24,587 nucleotides of DNA from Sphacelaria rigidula (Eukaryota; Phaeophyceae; Sphacelariales): the NCBI GenBank assembly GCA_964200075.2, contig CAXNAA020000196.1, positions 1 through 24,587 on the forward strand, read 5' to 3'. Position numbers and translations under genes: made by a program. This document shows positions 8,442-17,548 of the stretch, piece by piece. Each line of letters opens with the position of its first letter. Position 1 is the stretch's first letter. The notes below the pieces were generated by a model. It was not told where the DNA came from. It searched no databases and worked only from the letters and a program-made list of their open reading frames with translations.

Positions 8442-9700
8442 GACGACAGACTGACCAGATAGGTGTGAACTGCGGAGTGGTGTGGGATAGGGCGACTATT
8501 GTCAAAACTTTCGCGTGGGCGAACAAACGGCGGCAGCCAGTTTTCTGTGCAGAAATCGCCTTGAAAACAAAAATCCAAACATCAACACCGCCGTAGTTTC
8601 TCCAACCGTTTTGATTTCTCCTCGATGTTGCTTTGCGGCCGACGGTAGAAGCCCCGCAGTAGAAGAACTTCTTCAGCGGCGCGTGAGAGCGGTTGGACGC
8701 TGCGGGCACGGATGGAGACCGTGTTGAGCCATTTGTGTCTCGAAGCAACAAAATGATCATATTGCACTGACCCCGTTTGTCCAAACATCTGGTTTCTCGT
8801 CGAAAGCGGCTGTGAACGTTTCGAATGCGTTTCGCTTTTGATGGTGCTATCCAGTGTTGCACGCTGCTGGCTATGGTGCGGATGCTCTACCTCAAGCGAT
8901 AAAAGCCCTGTACGCGCAAAGTCCCTCCCGCTCCTCTAGTCACTTTCCGATGATCGTACCCCCTGTGCGCGGCCACGCCTTCCAACAGCTTCTGTGTACG
9001 GTATTTTTCGTGAGGACCAAATGGTGACAACCAAGGAAGAAGACCGCAGTTCCTTGATGCGCGATAGATGCCTTATTTGGTCGGCCTCTCAGGTGCTTCG
9101 ACCACCAATCCACAGTCACGCGAGGCGCGTTATACCACCGGTCGCATGCAGGGCCACGACGGAGGACGGCGGTGCCAGCATCCAGCGGCGGGCCTGACAT
9201 GTTAGCCACATGGCAGCAGGGGCGCGGAAGCTCAGCGATGAGGGTGTATTTCATTTGTACTCCCTGTTTGGCCTTGCGACCTTGACTGTTCATTGTGTTT
9301 CGTGGCGTATTACACTTGTTTTTCAGGAGCAATGACTGTGGTATTTTTGTACTTTTAAGACGCGGGCGATTCGCCCCACACCATCCTGCCCTGTTTTGTT
9401 CCCAGGTACTATTCGGGAGCGCTACTAACGGAAGCAGCTGACACGGGCATGTTGGCGGAGAGTTGTGGGGAGGGGATGGCAGAGAGCGGAAGGGCGTGGG
9501 GACAATTATGATAGGGGGGGGGAGAGGTGCAGATAGCGCGTCGATATTCAAGAGTTCGGGGTGCTCGCGTGAGTCTGGAGAAATTAAACCATGTGCTTTC
9601 GTATGGCACGCGGTTGCCTGCTTTTCATCAGCTGGCGGTGTGCGAGATGGAACACGTTGAGGGTGTCTTGGCCTCAATACCAAGTCACCGGTACGTTAGA
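8442..9700. other. No supported gene
   Basis: Minus-strand frames of 166 and 247 codons cross this stretch but lack coding-like composition. The longer one has no ATG at its upstream end and is rich in Pro, Arg and Thr with no recognisable motif. The region next to 8441 would hold the promoter of the minus-strand pseudogene, but no TATA box stands out. A run of nine G lies near 9516. Confidence 0.4.
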
Positions 9701-9959
9701 GGCACGCAAACGGCCCCTGTGATTTGAGGCAGATTTTCGGGGTCTATTTTGCACGGATTTGGTCGCGGTGGAACCTTTGTTTTAGTCGCATTTTTGCACT
9801 CCCACTTTTGGTAGGCGCGGTAGAGGCGGCGCAGGTTGTCAGGGGCTTGGTATTGTTGCCGCCAATTAAGCAACCTTGGCGCTTGGCCTGCCCAAAAAAA
9901 AGAAGAGCGCGGTAGTGCAGTCGTCGCCTCTATGCAACCTCGTGTGATACAAAAGACGT

Positions 9960-10180
9960 TGCGCTCGATGTGCAAGAGCTGAAGTGTTTCGATCCTCATA
10001 TCCTCGCGAAAACGTTTCATTTATGTCTTTGACATCGGTTTTCGGACAACAAACACGGCATCTTTTGAAGGAACACCTTGCCGCCCACTTGTTGCCACAT
10101 TGGCAGACTCTGCTGTTTTTGTCTCCCAGCAACTGCTCTTCCCTTATCCTCCGTCGTTCGCGCATGAAAAAATCCTGGCG
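9960..10180 (-). CDS. Candidate exon with a compact Cys-rich zinc-finger-like motif
   Basis: A minus-strand frame open from about 10525 to 9866 contains, at 10046-10105, the spacing C-x-C-x7-C-x4-C-x2-C-C (start CQCGNKWAARC). This resembles short Cys-rich zinc modules found in several nucleic-acid-binding proteins. Just upstream is FMRERRRIREEQLLGDKNS, a charged segment. A plausible splice acceptor (CCGCCCGCCAG) precedes it near 10175, and an ATG lies ten bases after that. The frame then runs into an A8 tract at about 9895-9902, beyond which a different minus frame (to 9685) looks more protein-like. The gene may thus be intron-containing or frameshifted. The family is unknown. Confidence is low because only one short motif supports it. 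Confidence 0.3.
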
Positions 10181-10622
10181 GGCGGAACTCACGCAATAGC
10201 TGTAGCGAAAACAAAACTGGTACTGCCTGCACAATCGATGTTGATTAACCGCCCTCCTTTTCTGCAGCGTCCATCTCGCGCAAACGCCGTAATCACCCAC
10301 GTTAAAATACGAACGGGCGCCGGCCGACACGCGTGGGGCCAATGTGCCCCGGCGCGGGTAAAGTAAATTCTCTTGTTTTGAGACGGTGATAGGGGAGAGG
10401 CACGTGTGGCACCCCCGGTTCGTTGCCGCCGTGGGATCCTCTGCTACCGGCTCCATCACGCTCACTGAAACAATTCGCGGACAAGCGAGGGGAGCAGTCG
10501 CAAAAAACAACATTGCAAATTGCAAACATCATCACTGATCATTCGAATCCGGGAACGACGAACAAATGCCAGGCACGCGCGCGCACATTCTACCTGGTCT
10601 CGGAAACAATATTGCTCGCTGA

Positions 10623-11096
10623 CGTAGACATCGATCTCGTGACTGCCTTCTTGCCCGATGCGAAGTCCAGGCGTCGTTCGCTGGAGCTTTCCGACGCTCC
10701 AAAAGCGTCGTCTACGCCAACATTCCGGCCGTTATCGAAAGCGTCAAGAAGAACATGACCAAATTCCAGAGAGAAACCCTCTGCAGCCTCCCGCAGAACC
10801 CGGGTATCTGACACCTGAAGGCCATTGTCGAGCGCCAAGTGCATCGTTTGTGGAAATAGTTGCAAAGGGGGAATGCGAGGGCCCTCGGGAATCCCGGCGC
10901 ACCCGAACTGCACCATGGGCCTCGAGGTCAACTTGCGGTGCATCCGGACCGGGACACCTGATGAGCTCGTGCCTCTCGTGCGGTCGACAATGCCGGTCAA
11001 CGTTACAAGTCGTACCATGGTCCATACACTTACGAGACAGAAATGCCCAAACCTATCCTCGGTGCCATCCCGGGAAACATGATATTCGTTTACTAG
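10623..11096 (+). pseudogene. Broken gene with short Cys clusters
   Basis: The frame open at 10623-10811 gives a protein-like block ending VIESVKKNMTKFQRETL followed by CSLPQNPGI and a TGA. The same frame resumes at the right end with RYKSYHGPYTYETEMP and PILGAIPGN and stops at 11094-11096. Between them the better reading lies in another frame (10825-11082), with the pattern C-x2-C-x3-C in KCIVCGNSCKGG and a further Cys in HPNCTMG, suggesting a zinc-binding segment. A second C-x2-C-x3-C pattern (CLSCGRQC) occurs in the third frame near 10970. The out-and-back frame change could be paired indels or a small unrecognised exon structure. No family recognised. Confidence 0.35.
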
Positions 11097-11564
11097 AACG
11101 GATCACGCCCACGAGGTCAACGCTTGGATAGAGAGAGTTCGCCAAGAGAGGCGCGTTAAACAAGGCAAGTGCAAACGAGCGGCGGCGGATCGGAGGAACG
11201 CGCGATAGAAGACACAGATGGGCGTGAACGAACAAAGGAGCACGTCGATCGAGGCCATCGTGAATATCACTGTGGGTGCGCATGGTACCGAAGAGCGCGA
11301 AGAAGTGCGTGTCGAAAGTGTCCGCGGAGGGAAGCGTCGCCGCGATCGCCGTCGTCCGCGCCAACGCAGATCTCTCTGGCGAGATCCACGTGATCATCCT
11401 GTCACCGGGATGTATACGGCCATGCACGCAAGAGTTGGAAGCCGCTTACGCGTTGGCTCGGATAGTCGGAGAGGAAGCGGTATCCTTGCTTCGTCGGGAC
11501 CGCCGCATTCGACCGCGCAAGCGGAGCTTGTCGCGCGTGCAAAAAAGAGCGGACGAGGGAAGCG
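11097..11564. other. No clear gene
   Basis: Overlapping plus-strand frames of 117 and 125 codons and a minus frame of 124 codons cover this stretch. None has a decisive motif. The plus frame containing IHVIILSPG and ELEAAYALARIVGEEAVSL is the most protein-like, and could be the 5' part of the broken gene that follows, but I cannot show that. Confidence 0.3.
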
Positions 11565-12217
11565 ATGGCTGTGGCTCGTCAGGACAAGTACATGATGAAA
11601 CAGCCCGTGATAGCGATGGTGGCTTCTGATGATACTAGGGTTAGCGTATTCGCGCTTCGGGAGGTTGTAGCCCTACTAGGGGAAGTAAGGATATTTAGCG
11701 TTCAACCAATCAACTTTTCTGGAGCGTTCTCTCCAGTGTGTACGCAAAACATGCGACTTGAAATGCTCGTGCCCGTCGCTCACAACTGATCATCGCCGTC
11801 TTCAAAAGCCAAACAAATTACTTCAAGAAAACCAGAAACAACAATATGAACAACGCCATGGACACCAAGATCGACGTCGACCAAGAATCGAACAAGGCCG
11901 CGACCGCGGGTCTTGGTGACACACCAACCGGATTTAGGTTTATATCTGGTGAAGATCGCAAGTAGTTCGCCAAACAAATGGTCGAGCAGTGTCTTAAACG
12001 TAAGCGTCAGGAAATCGAAGAAAAGGAGATTTCGCTCAAGCGCAAGCGCAGCGATCACGTCATGAGCTGCTACGAGTGAATGACCGAATTCGGCTTTGAG
12101 CTCGATTCGCGCACAGTATTTCATATTTTTTATACCATGGCCGTCCTCACCCAAGTAGGCGTTGGTGCCGACGATGAGGTGCTTTCAACTTGCTGGTCTT
12201 GTGAGAGCTTTTCGTAA
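11565..12217 (+). pseudogene. Broken gene with possible large-DNA-virus (Bro/KilA-N-like) affinity
   Basis: A first frame (11565-11789) contains KQPVIAMVASDDTRVSVFA and LREVVALLG. A second frame, open from 11762, carries LIIAVFKSQTNYFKKT, then a TAG at 11963-11965, a Lys/Arg/Glu-rich helix (RKRQEIEEKEISLKRKRSDH), a TGA at 12077-12079, then MTEFGFELDSR, ending at 12215-12217. The first TAG and second TGA lie inside otherwise continuous coding-like sequence, so they look like nonsense mutations. A charged helix followed by a 'LG/FG-x-ELD-x-R' stretch recalls C-terminal parts of Bro/KilA-N-type proteins of large DNA viruses, including those of algae. That likeness is from memory and weak. The gene is not functional as it stands. 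Confidence 0.4.
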
Positions 12218-12305
12218 AGTGCCTGTCTTTGTGATTATAACGGTCAAGAACGCGCATTCGTTTTCCTCCAAAACGTGTGTTTGAAACTTTCAAAGCTTGT
12301 GTACC

Positions 12306-13237
12306 ATGGACGCCATCCAAAACATGGAAAATGTTCCCATCCGCGTGAACATCAAATCAAAACGGGAAGCTTTGTACAACAACACGGTCAGGAACAACGC
12401 GCACGGCATACGGTTCTCTGTTTGCTCTTGCAATAACGTGGTGGCCAGCAACACATTTGAGGACAACACCGGTTACGATGTGTACCAGTACCGGGTAATG
12501 ATCCCGTGGTCGAGGTAGAGAGCGGCAACCCAAAGAACAAAATGTGCTATTCGCGAATAAGTTTTCCGGAAATGCCGGTGGTGTCCGGCTGGATGACTCT
12601 GCGGTGCCTAGTTTTAGTCCAACAGTGTTGAAGACTGCCTAACTTCGAGTTTAGGATTTCGGACAATATTTCGAGCGTCTCTTGCCTCAACTTTGCCTCG
12701 GGTGTTGATTTCGGAGATGTTTGTAGCGACGCTGCCATCTCCAACCCTTTCGGCCAGGGAGATTTCGATCGTATTGTTGGTGGGGGAGATGAGATCACCA
12801 CAACCCAAGCCACCTCTGATTCGAAAATGATGTGTTCTTCGCTTCCTGGTAGTAGCAGCGGTAGTGTACCACCCTCTGTTTCTTCGCTGACGGCCGCGCC
12901 CACTGCTTCGCCGGGCTCATTTGTTCACACACTGATCCTCACGGCGGTGCCGAGGGATGTAGTCATTCCTTCTGAATCAAGCTCAGGTTCTAGTGGTGTT
13001 GGTGGCGGTGGGGGCAGCGGGGGCGGCGGAAATGACGAAACGGGAGGTGGTGATGGGGGTGAAAGCGGCGATGATGATGAGTTTCGTACCATATCACCCA
13101 CATCTAGCCCACCTGCGGGTGGTGTCCCAGTGGCGCATGATGATTTTACCCAAGACGTAAATGGCGGCGCGTCACGTTTTGTGTATAGGGTGTTGGGGGG
13201 CATTCGTTTGGTCGCGGTTATTTGTACTGTCATGTGA
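12306..13237 (+). pseudogene. Mannuronan C5-epimerase-like beta-helix gene with Ser/Gly-rich tail, frameshifted
   Basis: Mannuronan C5-epimerases convert mannuronate to guluronate in alginate and fold as right-handed beta-helices. The frame from ATG 12306 has Asn-rich parallel-beta-helix rungs (YNNTVRNNAHGIRF, NNVVASNTFEDNTGYDVYQY) typical of the brown-algal enzymes. It shifts near 12494 to a frame with VESGNPKNK, then near 12544 to one with ANKFSGNAGGVRLDDS, which stops at 12640-12642. A last frame is open from 12632 to the TGA at 13235-13237 (about 200 codons). It holds ISDNISSVSCLNFASG, then a Ser/Thr/Pro region, a Gly-rich run and a short hydrophobic C-terminus (GGIRLVAVICTVM). Changes of frame within continuous rungs mean a decayed copy; the N-terminal catalytic part is missing. 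A viral homologue is possible, since a phaeovirus also carries such a gene. A different beta-helix (NosD-like) protein is the main alternative. Confidence 0.55.
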
Positions 13238-13266
13238 AAAAAACGTGGCCAGTATTGAAATGATGA

Positions 13267-13276
13267 AATAAATAAA
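13267..13276 (+). terminator. Overlapping AATAAA polyadenylation signals
   Basis: AATAAATAAA lies 30 bp after the stop of the epimerase-like reading frame, followed by a T-rich tract (CTTTTTTATC), a good 3' end for a plus-strand transcript. Confidence 0.5.
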
Positions 13277-13529
13277 CTCAAATCTTTTTTATCTCAGCCA
13301 TGTAGATGCTACCCTGGTGTCTGCCACTACGGAATCTTTACCAAGCGTTGCTCATCTGCCCGCCGACCCCTGTCACTCTCTTTCAAAACATCGCCCGCAA
13401 AGACGGTGCTAAACACATCCATATGCCAAGGTCACCCGTCTCTGCATCAATCGCAAAGCTCATCCGTGTATGACATCTCGAGATCGTTGCCATACCGGTG
13501 TTGCAACTGCCGCCGGATAACCGAGGCCA

Positions 13530-15503
13530 TTACACGTCGTCAAGGCGCCTCCTCTTCTTCCTCTTGGACTTGATGTGGATGTTGAGCTTCGAACGTGCGG
13601 CGCCGATATCGATCGCCGTGTCATCTTTGGCCTGGTAGGCAGCTTGGAGTGTATGTTCCCCCAGGGAGGGGGCGTGCTTCTTGATCACCCGGAGGGCCTC
13701 GAGAAAGTCCTCCGCGGTTCTGAATGAACAAGCCCTCTTGTTCAACCACTTCGGGACTTCTTCCTGCTGTACAAAGTCTTTGAATTTCTTTCTCTTGCTG
13801 ACCTCTACCCCAGACACAATCCTCTCCAGACGGATGCCAAGGGCGACATCTGCTGCCAGAATGTCCATGAGGCTCTTGCTCTCCGGTTCCGGCACCCGAC
13901 CTACCCTAACCAATACGGAGTGGAAGCAGGTTGTTTTGACATCCCCATTGGCGCCTCTCTTGGCGCTCTCGGCGCTGACCGCATCCGCGAAATAGGGCGC
14001 GGTATGGGGGTGCATCGTGATGGCGTCGAAGAGCCGGCAGCGGTCATCTCCTGAGGGTATAGAGCGAAAGACCTTCAAGAACCGCGTCGGGATGACGGCC
14101 TCTACGTTCCTCTGGTGTTCCTCCTTCTCCTCCCTGTCCTTCAAGATGGCGCAGGCATGATTCCTTGCTGCCTCTATCGCGTCCCTGTTGTTGGCCCCGG
14201 GGTCCAGGCTGGCGATCTCCTGCAGTAGGGTTCCCATGTCGATGGTCTCACCAAGCTGGGCGTTGACAATGGTCTTGAAGTCGACAGAGGGGTGCTTGTG
14301 GATGAAATCAAAGGCTCCGACACAGTCCTTTCCCTCTCTGAACTTCAGACAAAAGGGCCCGAACCATCCCGCGTCGCGCACAAATTGTGCAAAATCCTTG
14401 CCGGACTCGTGAACTATCTCCTTTTTAAGTTTGATCTTGTGCTGTACACGCAGGGCTTCAGCCAAGGATTTCTCGTCCTGTTCGGGGGTTCTTGTTGCCT
14501 CTCTGGCGATGACCCTTGCTGCCTCTATCGCGTTCTTGTTGTTGGCAGCGAAGTGCCTGAGGGAGAGTTCCTCCGGGAACAACCCCGGGATCCCCTTCCT
14601 GATGGAGTAGAACGAGTGTTGCCCTTCGCCCTTGCCCTCGTCACCGCCCTTGCCTTTCTCTTTGCGTCCGCCCTTGCCCTTGCCCTCGCCCCCGGCCTTG
14701 TCCTCGCCCTTGTCCTCGCCCTTGTCCTCGCCCTGGTCCGTGCCTCCGCCCTTGTACTTGCCCCCGCCCTTGCCCTTGCGCCGGCCCTGGTCCTTGCCCT
14801 CGCCCTCGTCCTTGACCCGACCCGGGTATTTCGCGCGACATAGCAGACCGTCGAGGAAGGGCACCATGTCAACATCGATTCCGTAGTCGGTAGTGCTGGC
14901 CTCGTGCTTGCGTGCGCAGCTAGTGCACCACGGAACTCCTTGTAGCACTGAAAGTCGTGCGTCTTTCATTTTCCCTGTGCGACCGGCTGATGAACACTTC
15001 CCATCGCAGGCCATGCACGTCGCGTTGATCGCGGCCTCGGCGTATTTGGAGCCATGGAGGAGCGGCCGGGAACGCTCGCCATTCTTGAGAAGTTCATCTA
15101 AGATAGTATCTCCCTTGATCGTGGCTCCGATGTTATGGGTGAGGAAGCGTCCAAAGTGCACCAGGGCTGTATTGCTCTCTGGAAGCTTGATCACGTTAGG
15201 GTTTCTGCGTTCCACGCTCTTCGGGCTGTGAAGATTGATTGGCTTGTTCAAACACCACACTGCCGTTGCAATTGCAGACAAGCCAAGGTAGTCTTCTATC
15301 TCGTTGTTGAGATTGTAGCTGGTGATCTCCGTGATCCTTTTCTGCTGGCCTTTCACCTTCACCTTCACCTCAAACTCCCCCTCCAGGATCGGAAACATCG
15401 GGCGCCCTTTACGTTTACCTGGGGAAAAAGCACATGGGAAACAAGAGTGCGTTTGAGAAAACCGCGTAACTTTGGAACAGCGATAACGAAACAAAGGACT
15501 CAT
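13530..15503 (-). CDS. Large intact protein (657 codons): Cys-pair cluster, Lys/Gly-rich linker, three helical repeats
   Basis: This is the only long uninterrupted gene. Residues 36-160 form a globular-looking region. C163, C166, C170 and C193, C196 (CMACDGKC and WCTSCARKH) give two C-x2-C pairs about 27 residues apart, suggesting one zinc site. Residues 229-294 are a Lys/Gly/Glu/Asp low-complexity linker. The C-terminal half holds related motifs at about 385-406 (KFREGKDCVGAFDFIHKHP), 475-499 (FLKVFRSI...LFDAITMHP) and 586-612 (LNKRACSFRTAEDFLEALRV...KKHAP). A basic tail (KSKRKKRRR, 645-653) could be a nuclear localisation signal. The start is uncertain. A good splice acceptor (CTTTTTCCCCAG, AG at 15419-15420) lies inside the frame, so residues 1-28 may be intron and translation may begin upstream or at M36 (ATG 15396-15398). 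I do not recognise the family. A nuclear nucleic-acid-associated role is a guess from the Cys pairs and basic tail. Confidence 0.7.
   Translation of the reverse strand: MSPLFRYRCSKVTRFSQTHSCFPCAFSPGKRKGRPMFPILEGEFEVKVKVKGQQKRITEITSYNLNNEIEDYLGLSAIATAVWCLNKPINLHSPKSVERRNPNVIKLPESNTALVHFGRFLTHNIGATIKGDTILDELLKNGERSRPLLHGSKYAEAAINATCMACDGKCSSAGRTGKMKDARLSVLQGVPWCTSCARKHEASTTDYGIDVDMVPFLDGLLCRAKYPGRVKDEGEGKDQGRRKGKGGGKYKGGGTDQGEDKGEDKGEDKAGGEGKGKGGRKEKGKGGDEGKGEGQHSFYSIRKGIPGLFPEELSLRHFAANNKNAIEAARVIAREATRTPEQDEKSLAEALRVQHKIKLKKEIVHESGKDFAQFVRDAGWFGPFCLKFREGKDCVGAFDFIHKHPSVDFKTIVNAQLGETIDMGTLLQEIASLDPGANNRDAIEAARNHACAILKDREEKEEHQRNVEAVIPTRFLKVFRSIPSGDDRCRLFDAITMHPHTAPYFADAVSAESAKRGANGDVKTTCFHSVLVRVGRVPEPESKSLMDILAADVALGIRLERIVSGVEVSKRKKFKDFVQQEEVPKWLNKRACSFRTAEDFLEALRVIKKHAPSLGEHTLQAAYQAKDDTAIDIGAARSKLNIHIKSKRKKRRRLDDV
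14622..14819 (-). repeat. GC-rich coding microsatellite (Lys/Gly-rich linker)
   Basis: Plus-strand versions of CCCTTG and CCCTCGCC recur in steps of 6 and 12 bp (for example CCCTTGTCCTCG three times near 14697-14735). All steps keep the minus-strand frame, encoding runs such as KGEDKGEDK and KGKGGRKEKGKGG. Other frames across it look long and open only because of this composition. Confidence 0.85.
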
Positions 15504-17150
15504 CTCGGATTTAGCGCAGTCAACAAAACTCCCTCTAACCTGAGTTGAGAAAAATGGGCGGGAAAGTGCAGGCTACCTCATAGGGGAGGGAGGGGATGAA
15601 CGACGCAAACGGATGTCACTCATTGTGCGATCTGTACCCGCCCCAATCATGAGACATCGCCCGAATGTTTTTGAAGTCAAGCGATAAGCCACGCCAACCA
15701 CGCTCTCAGCACGCCCCCGATCTTGCTAGAGAGAAACACAAGACAGGAATATCTCATTCACGGCAGTGACCTGTGCAACAGCAGATTTGAACTACCAACA
15801 ACAGTCCCTCTTACCCTCGTCACTCTGACTCATCCTCCTCCTTGCTATTTTTCCAGTGGCAAGTCGGTTGGCGGGCTTGGATTGGTGGATACTACCTCGT
15901 GCTCTCTGGTGTGTGGTCATCAGGGTAGTTGGGGATGGAAATATGAGATCGGTGTGCCGCACACACAAGAGCGCGGTGGTAGCAATTTCAACTCTGATAA
16001 TTAAAAAACGCAAAAACACGCAAAGTGGCGGTCGCAGCGGTCATTTATTTGTCAGCAGGAGCACGATTTTGCACAAGTCTGTTGTTAGCTGGCCAGCTGA
16101 TCGTGCTGGATGCCATCTGCGTGTCGTGCGTGGACGCGTGGTGGTGGCGTGGGGGTCCAACATTAGACTAACTGCTGCTGCTCTTGCGACAGTACAAACG
16201 CTCAATTGTCGTGGCAGCAGAATACACGCTTCCTGCCAGAAGTACATAGCTACGAGTCTCTACATCTCTCCCTTCCGTGGAGCTCTGCGTGTTGGTTCAA
16301 GTTCGATGTGTGTGCCGTTTACGTCGACCCATCGCTCTTTCGGTTGTGAAGGTAAACCGTCGGAAATGTCAGAGAAGATCTCTAGCTGGGTTTTTACTAA
16401 GTTTGTGATGGGTACGTGACGAGGATCATATATCTAGCGCTAGCAACCTGAGATGAATCCAACCAAGAACAGGTGATGATTTCACGCCTGAGGCGTGCGG
16501 ATCCAGCACGGACAGCCGCATCAAAGGTGACTAATGCGTAGAAATTCGCTTGTTTTCTGCGGAGACTGGGGAGACTGTCAAGTAGCGCTGGACCGTCTGG
16601 CACATCTGAACACACCTTGGCTTTCGACCGATGAAACTCACGTCCTTCCCTCTAGACGAAAGAGCTCTGAGAGAAGAGATGCGTGAGGGTAGTACGCTCT
16701 CTGTCAACGTCCTCACACGTCTCCGTCCGCGCAGATGGGCGTGTGTCGTTCGTTGGGGACGATAGAACCCCTTCCCCGTGTTTTGAAAAAACAGCCTCTT
16801 TTTTCGGTCATTTTGGGGACAAACTATCCCCGAAAAATGCCAAGTTTACCCTCGTAGATTCGGTATAGGTCCACAAATTACACTGAAACCACACGTCCCG
16901 ACATACTCTCACCACACAACACGACGAGGACACGCCAGCGACAGGCGGCAGTGGGAGTGCACTTTTTTTGGTACGCAGCAGCAGAGCACAGGCTGGTCTT
17001 GAAGACCAGAGGTGCGCGACTGCAAAGCAGATTTGGCTTCCGGCGCTTCGCTGTGGGGCAACTCCACCCCGAAAAGTGCCGGGGTTCGGGTTAGGATTCC
17101 CTTGATTTCTTTTTTTCTTATTTCCCTTCCATTCACTTTTCAAAGAGAAA
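15504..17150. other. Mostly unassigned; one weak candidate 3' exon
   Basis: No convincing gene. A possible terminal exon on the plus strand runs from 15857 (after the acceptor CTATTTTTCCAG) to a TAA at 16002-16004, with GKSVGGLGLVDTTSCSLVCG and GSWGWKYEIGVPH; this is weak. A 187-codon plus frame at 15856-16419 lacks protein-like composition. The phrases CCCCGAAAAATGCC (about 16828) and CCCCGAAAAGTGCC (about 17068) recur 240 bp apart, a short diverged repeat with no known role. Confidence 0.35.
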
Positions 17151-17152
17151 AG

Positions 17153-17547
17153 GCAAGCGCTGGAGCGGCCCGTGCCTCTAAACGCCTCACGAGATCTAGC
17201 ACGAGCTCCGGGACCACGTTGGTGGCGTTAGCTCGCCTGGCCGAGGCGCAACCGCTGTCGGTCGAGTCTCCCCCCGGGCACGTGAGTTTCCCCCTAAAGT
17301 ACAGTACAGCATGTGTTGACTACATTCAGCCTTGCAATTCTTACAAGATCTTCACCAGTTAAAAAACAATTCACAGGCAAGCAGCGGAGCGGCGGCCCTT
17401 ACGACATCGAGGGAGAGCTCCAGCAAGACGGCCACGGACCACCGCTCCAAGCGGAGGAGGAACCCCAGACTTCCCCCGAGCACGCAAGCGTGCCTCCAAA
17501 CTACAATTTATACTGACACATCGTTCTATGTAATTTCATTTATTTGA
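17153..17547 (+). CDS. Two candidate exons with a 95-bp phase-0 intron; exons resemble each other
   Basis: Exon A, 17153-17281 (129 bp), follows a pyrimidine-rich tract ending in AG and stops at a good donor (CAC|GTGAGT). Exon B starts at 17377 after AATTCACAG and runs to a TGA ending at 17547. Splicing 17282-17376 keeps frame (phase 0). Both exons begin GCAAGC-GGAGCGGC at the DNA level. The proteins start ASAGAARASKRLTRSS and ASSGAAALTTSRESS, so they look like an old exon duplication. The sequence is Ser/Thr/Arg-rich and probably disordered; a basic patch (KRRRNPR) lies in exon B. No upstream exon is identified and the function is unknown. Another frame of exon B (ending PPNYNLY) is also open, so the reading frame is not certain. 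Confidence 0.35.
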
Positions 17548-17548
17548 G

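Noticed and set aside
8940-9683. 247-codon minus-strand reading frame
   Set aside because: No ATG at its upstream end, composition is Pro/Arg/Thr-rich without motifs, and it crosses non-coding-looking homopolymer tracts.
10590-11018. 142-codon minus-strand frame opposite the broken plus-strand gene
   Set aside because: Plus-strand blocks are more protein-like and contain Cys clusters; the minus frame has no motif.
13380-13530. ATG overlapping the stop of the 657-codon gene (TAATG) followed by MASVIRRQLQHRYGNDLEMS
   Set aside because: The frame stops after about 27 codons and overlapping stop-start coupling is not expected in a eukaryotic nuclear genome; at most a gene remnant.
14525-14886. 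Gly/Arg/Gln- and Pro/Leu/Ser-rich frames opposite or beside the Lys/Gly linker
   Set aside because: They are shadows of the GC-rich 6/12-bp coding repeat in the intact minus-strand gene.
14880-15020. Cys residues considered as EsV-1-7-type repeats
   Set aside because: The spacing is C-x2-C pairs without the His and long Cys spacing of that repeat.
15856-16419. 187-codon plus-strand reading frame
   Set aside because: No protein-like periodicity or motif; in-phase alternatives overlap and a different frame looks better for 15857-16004.
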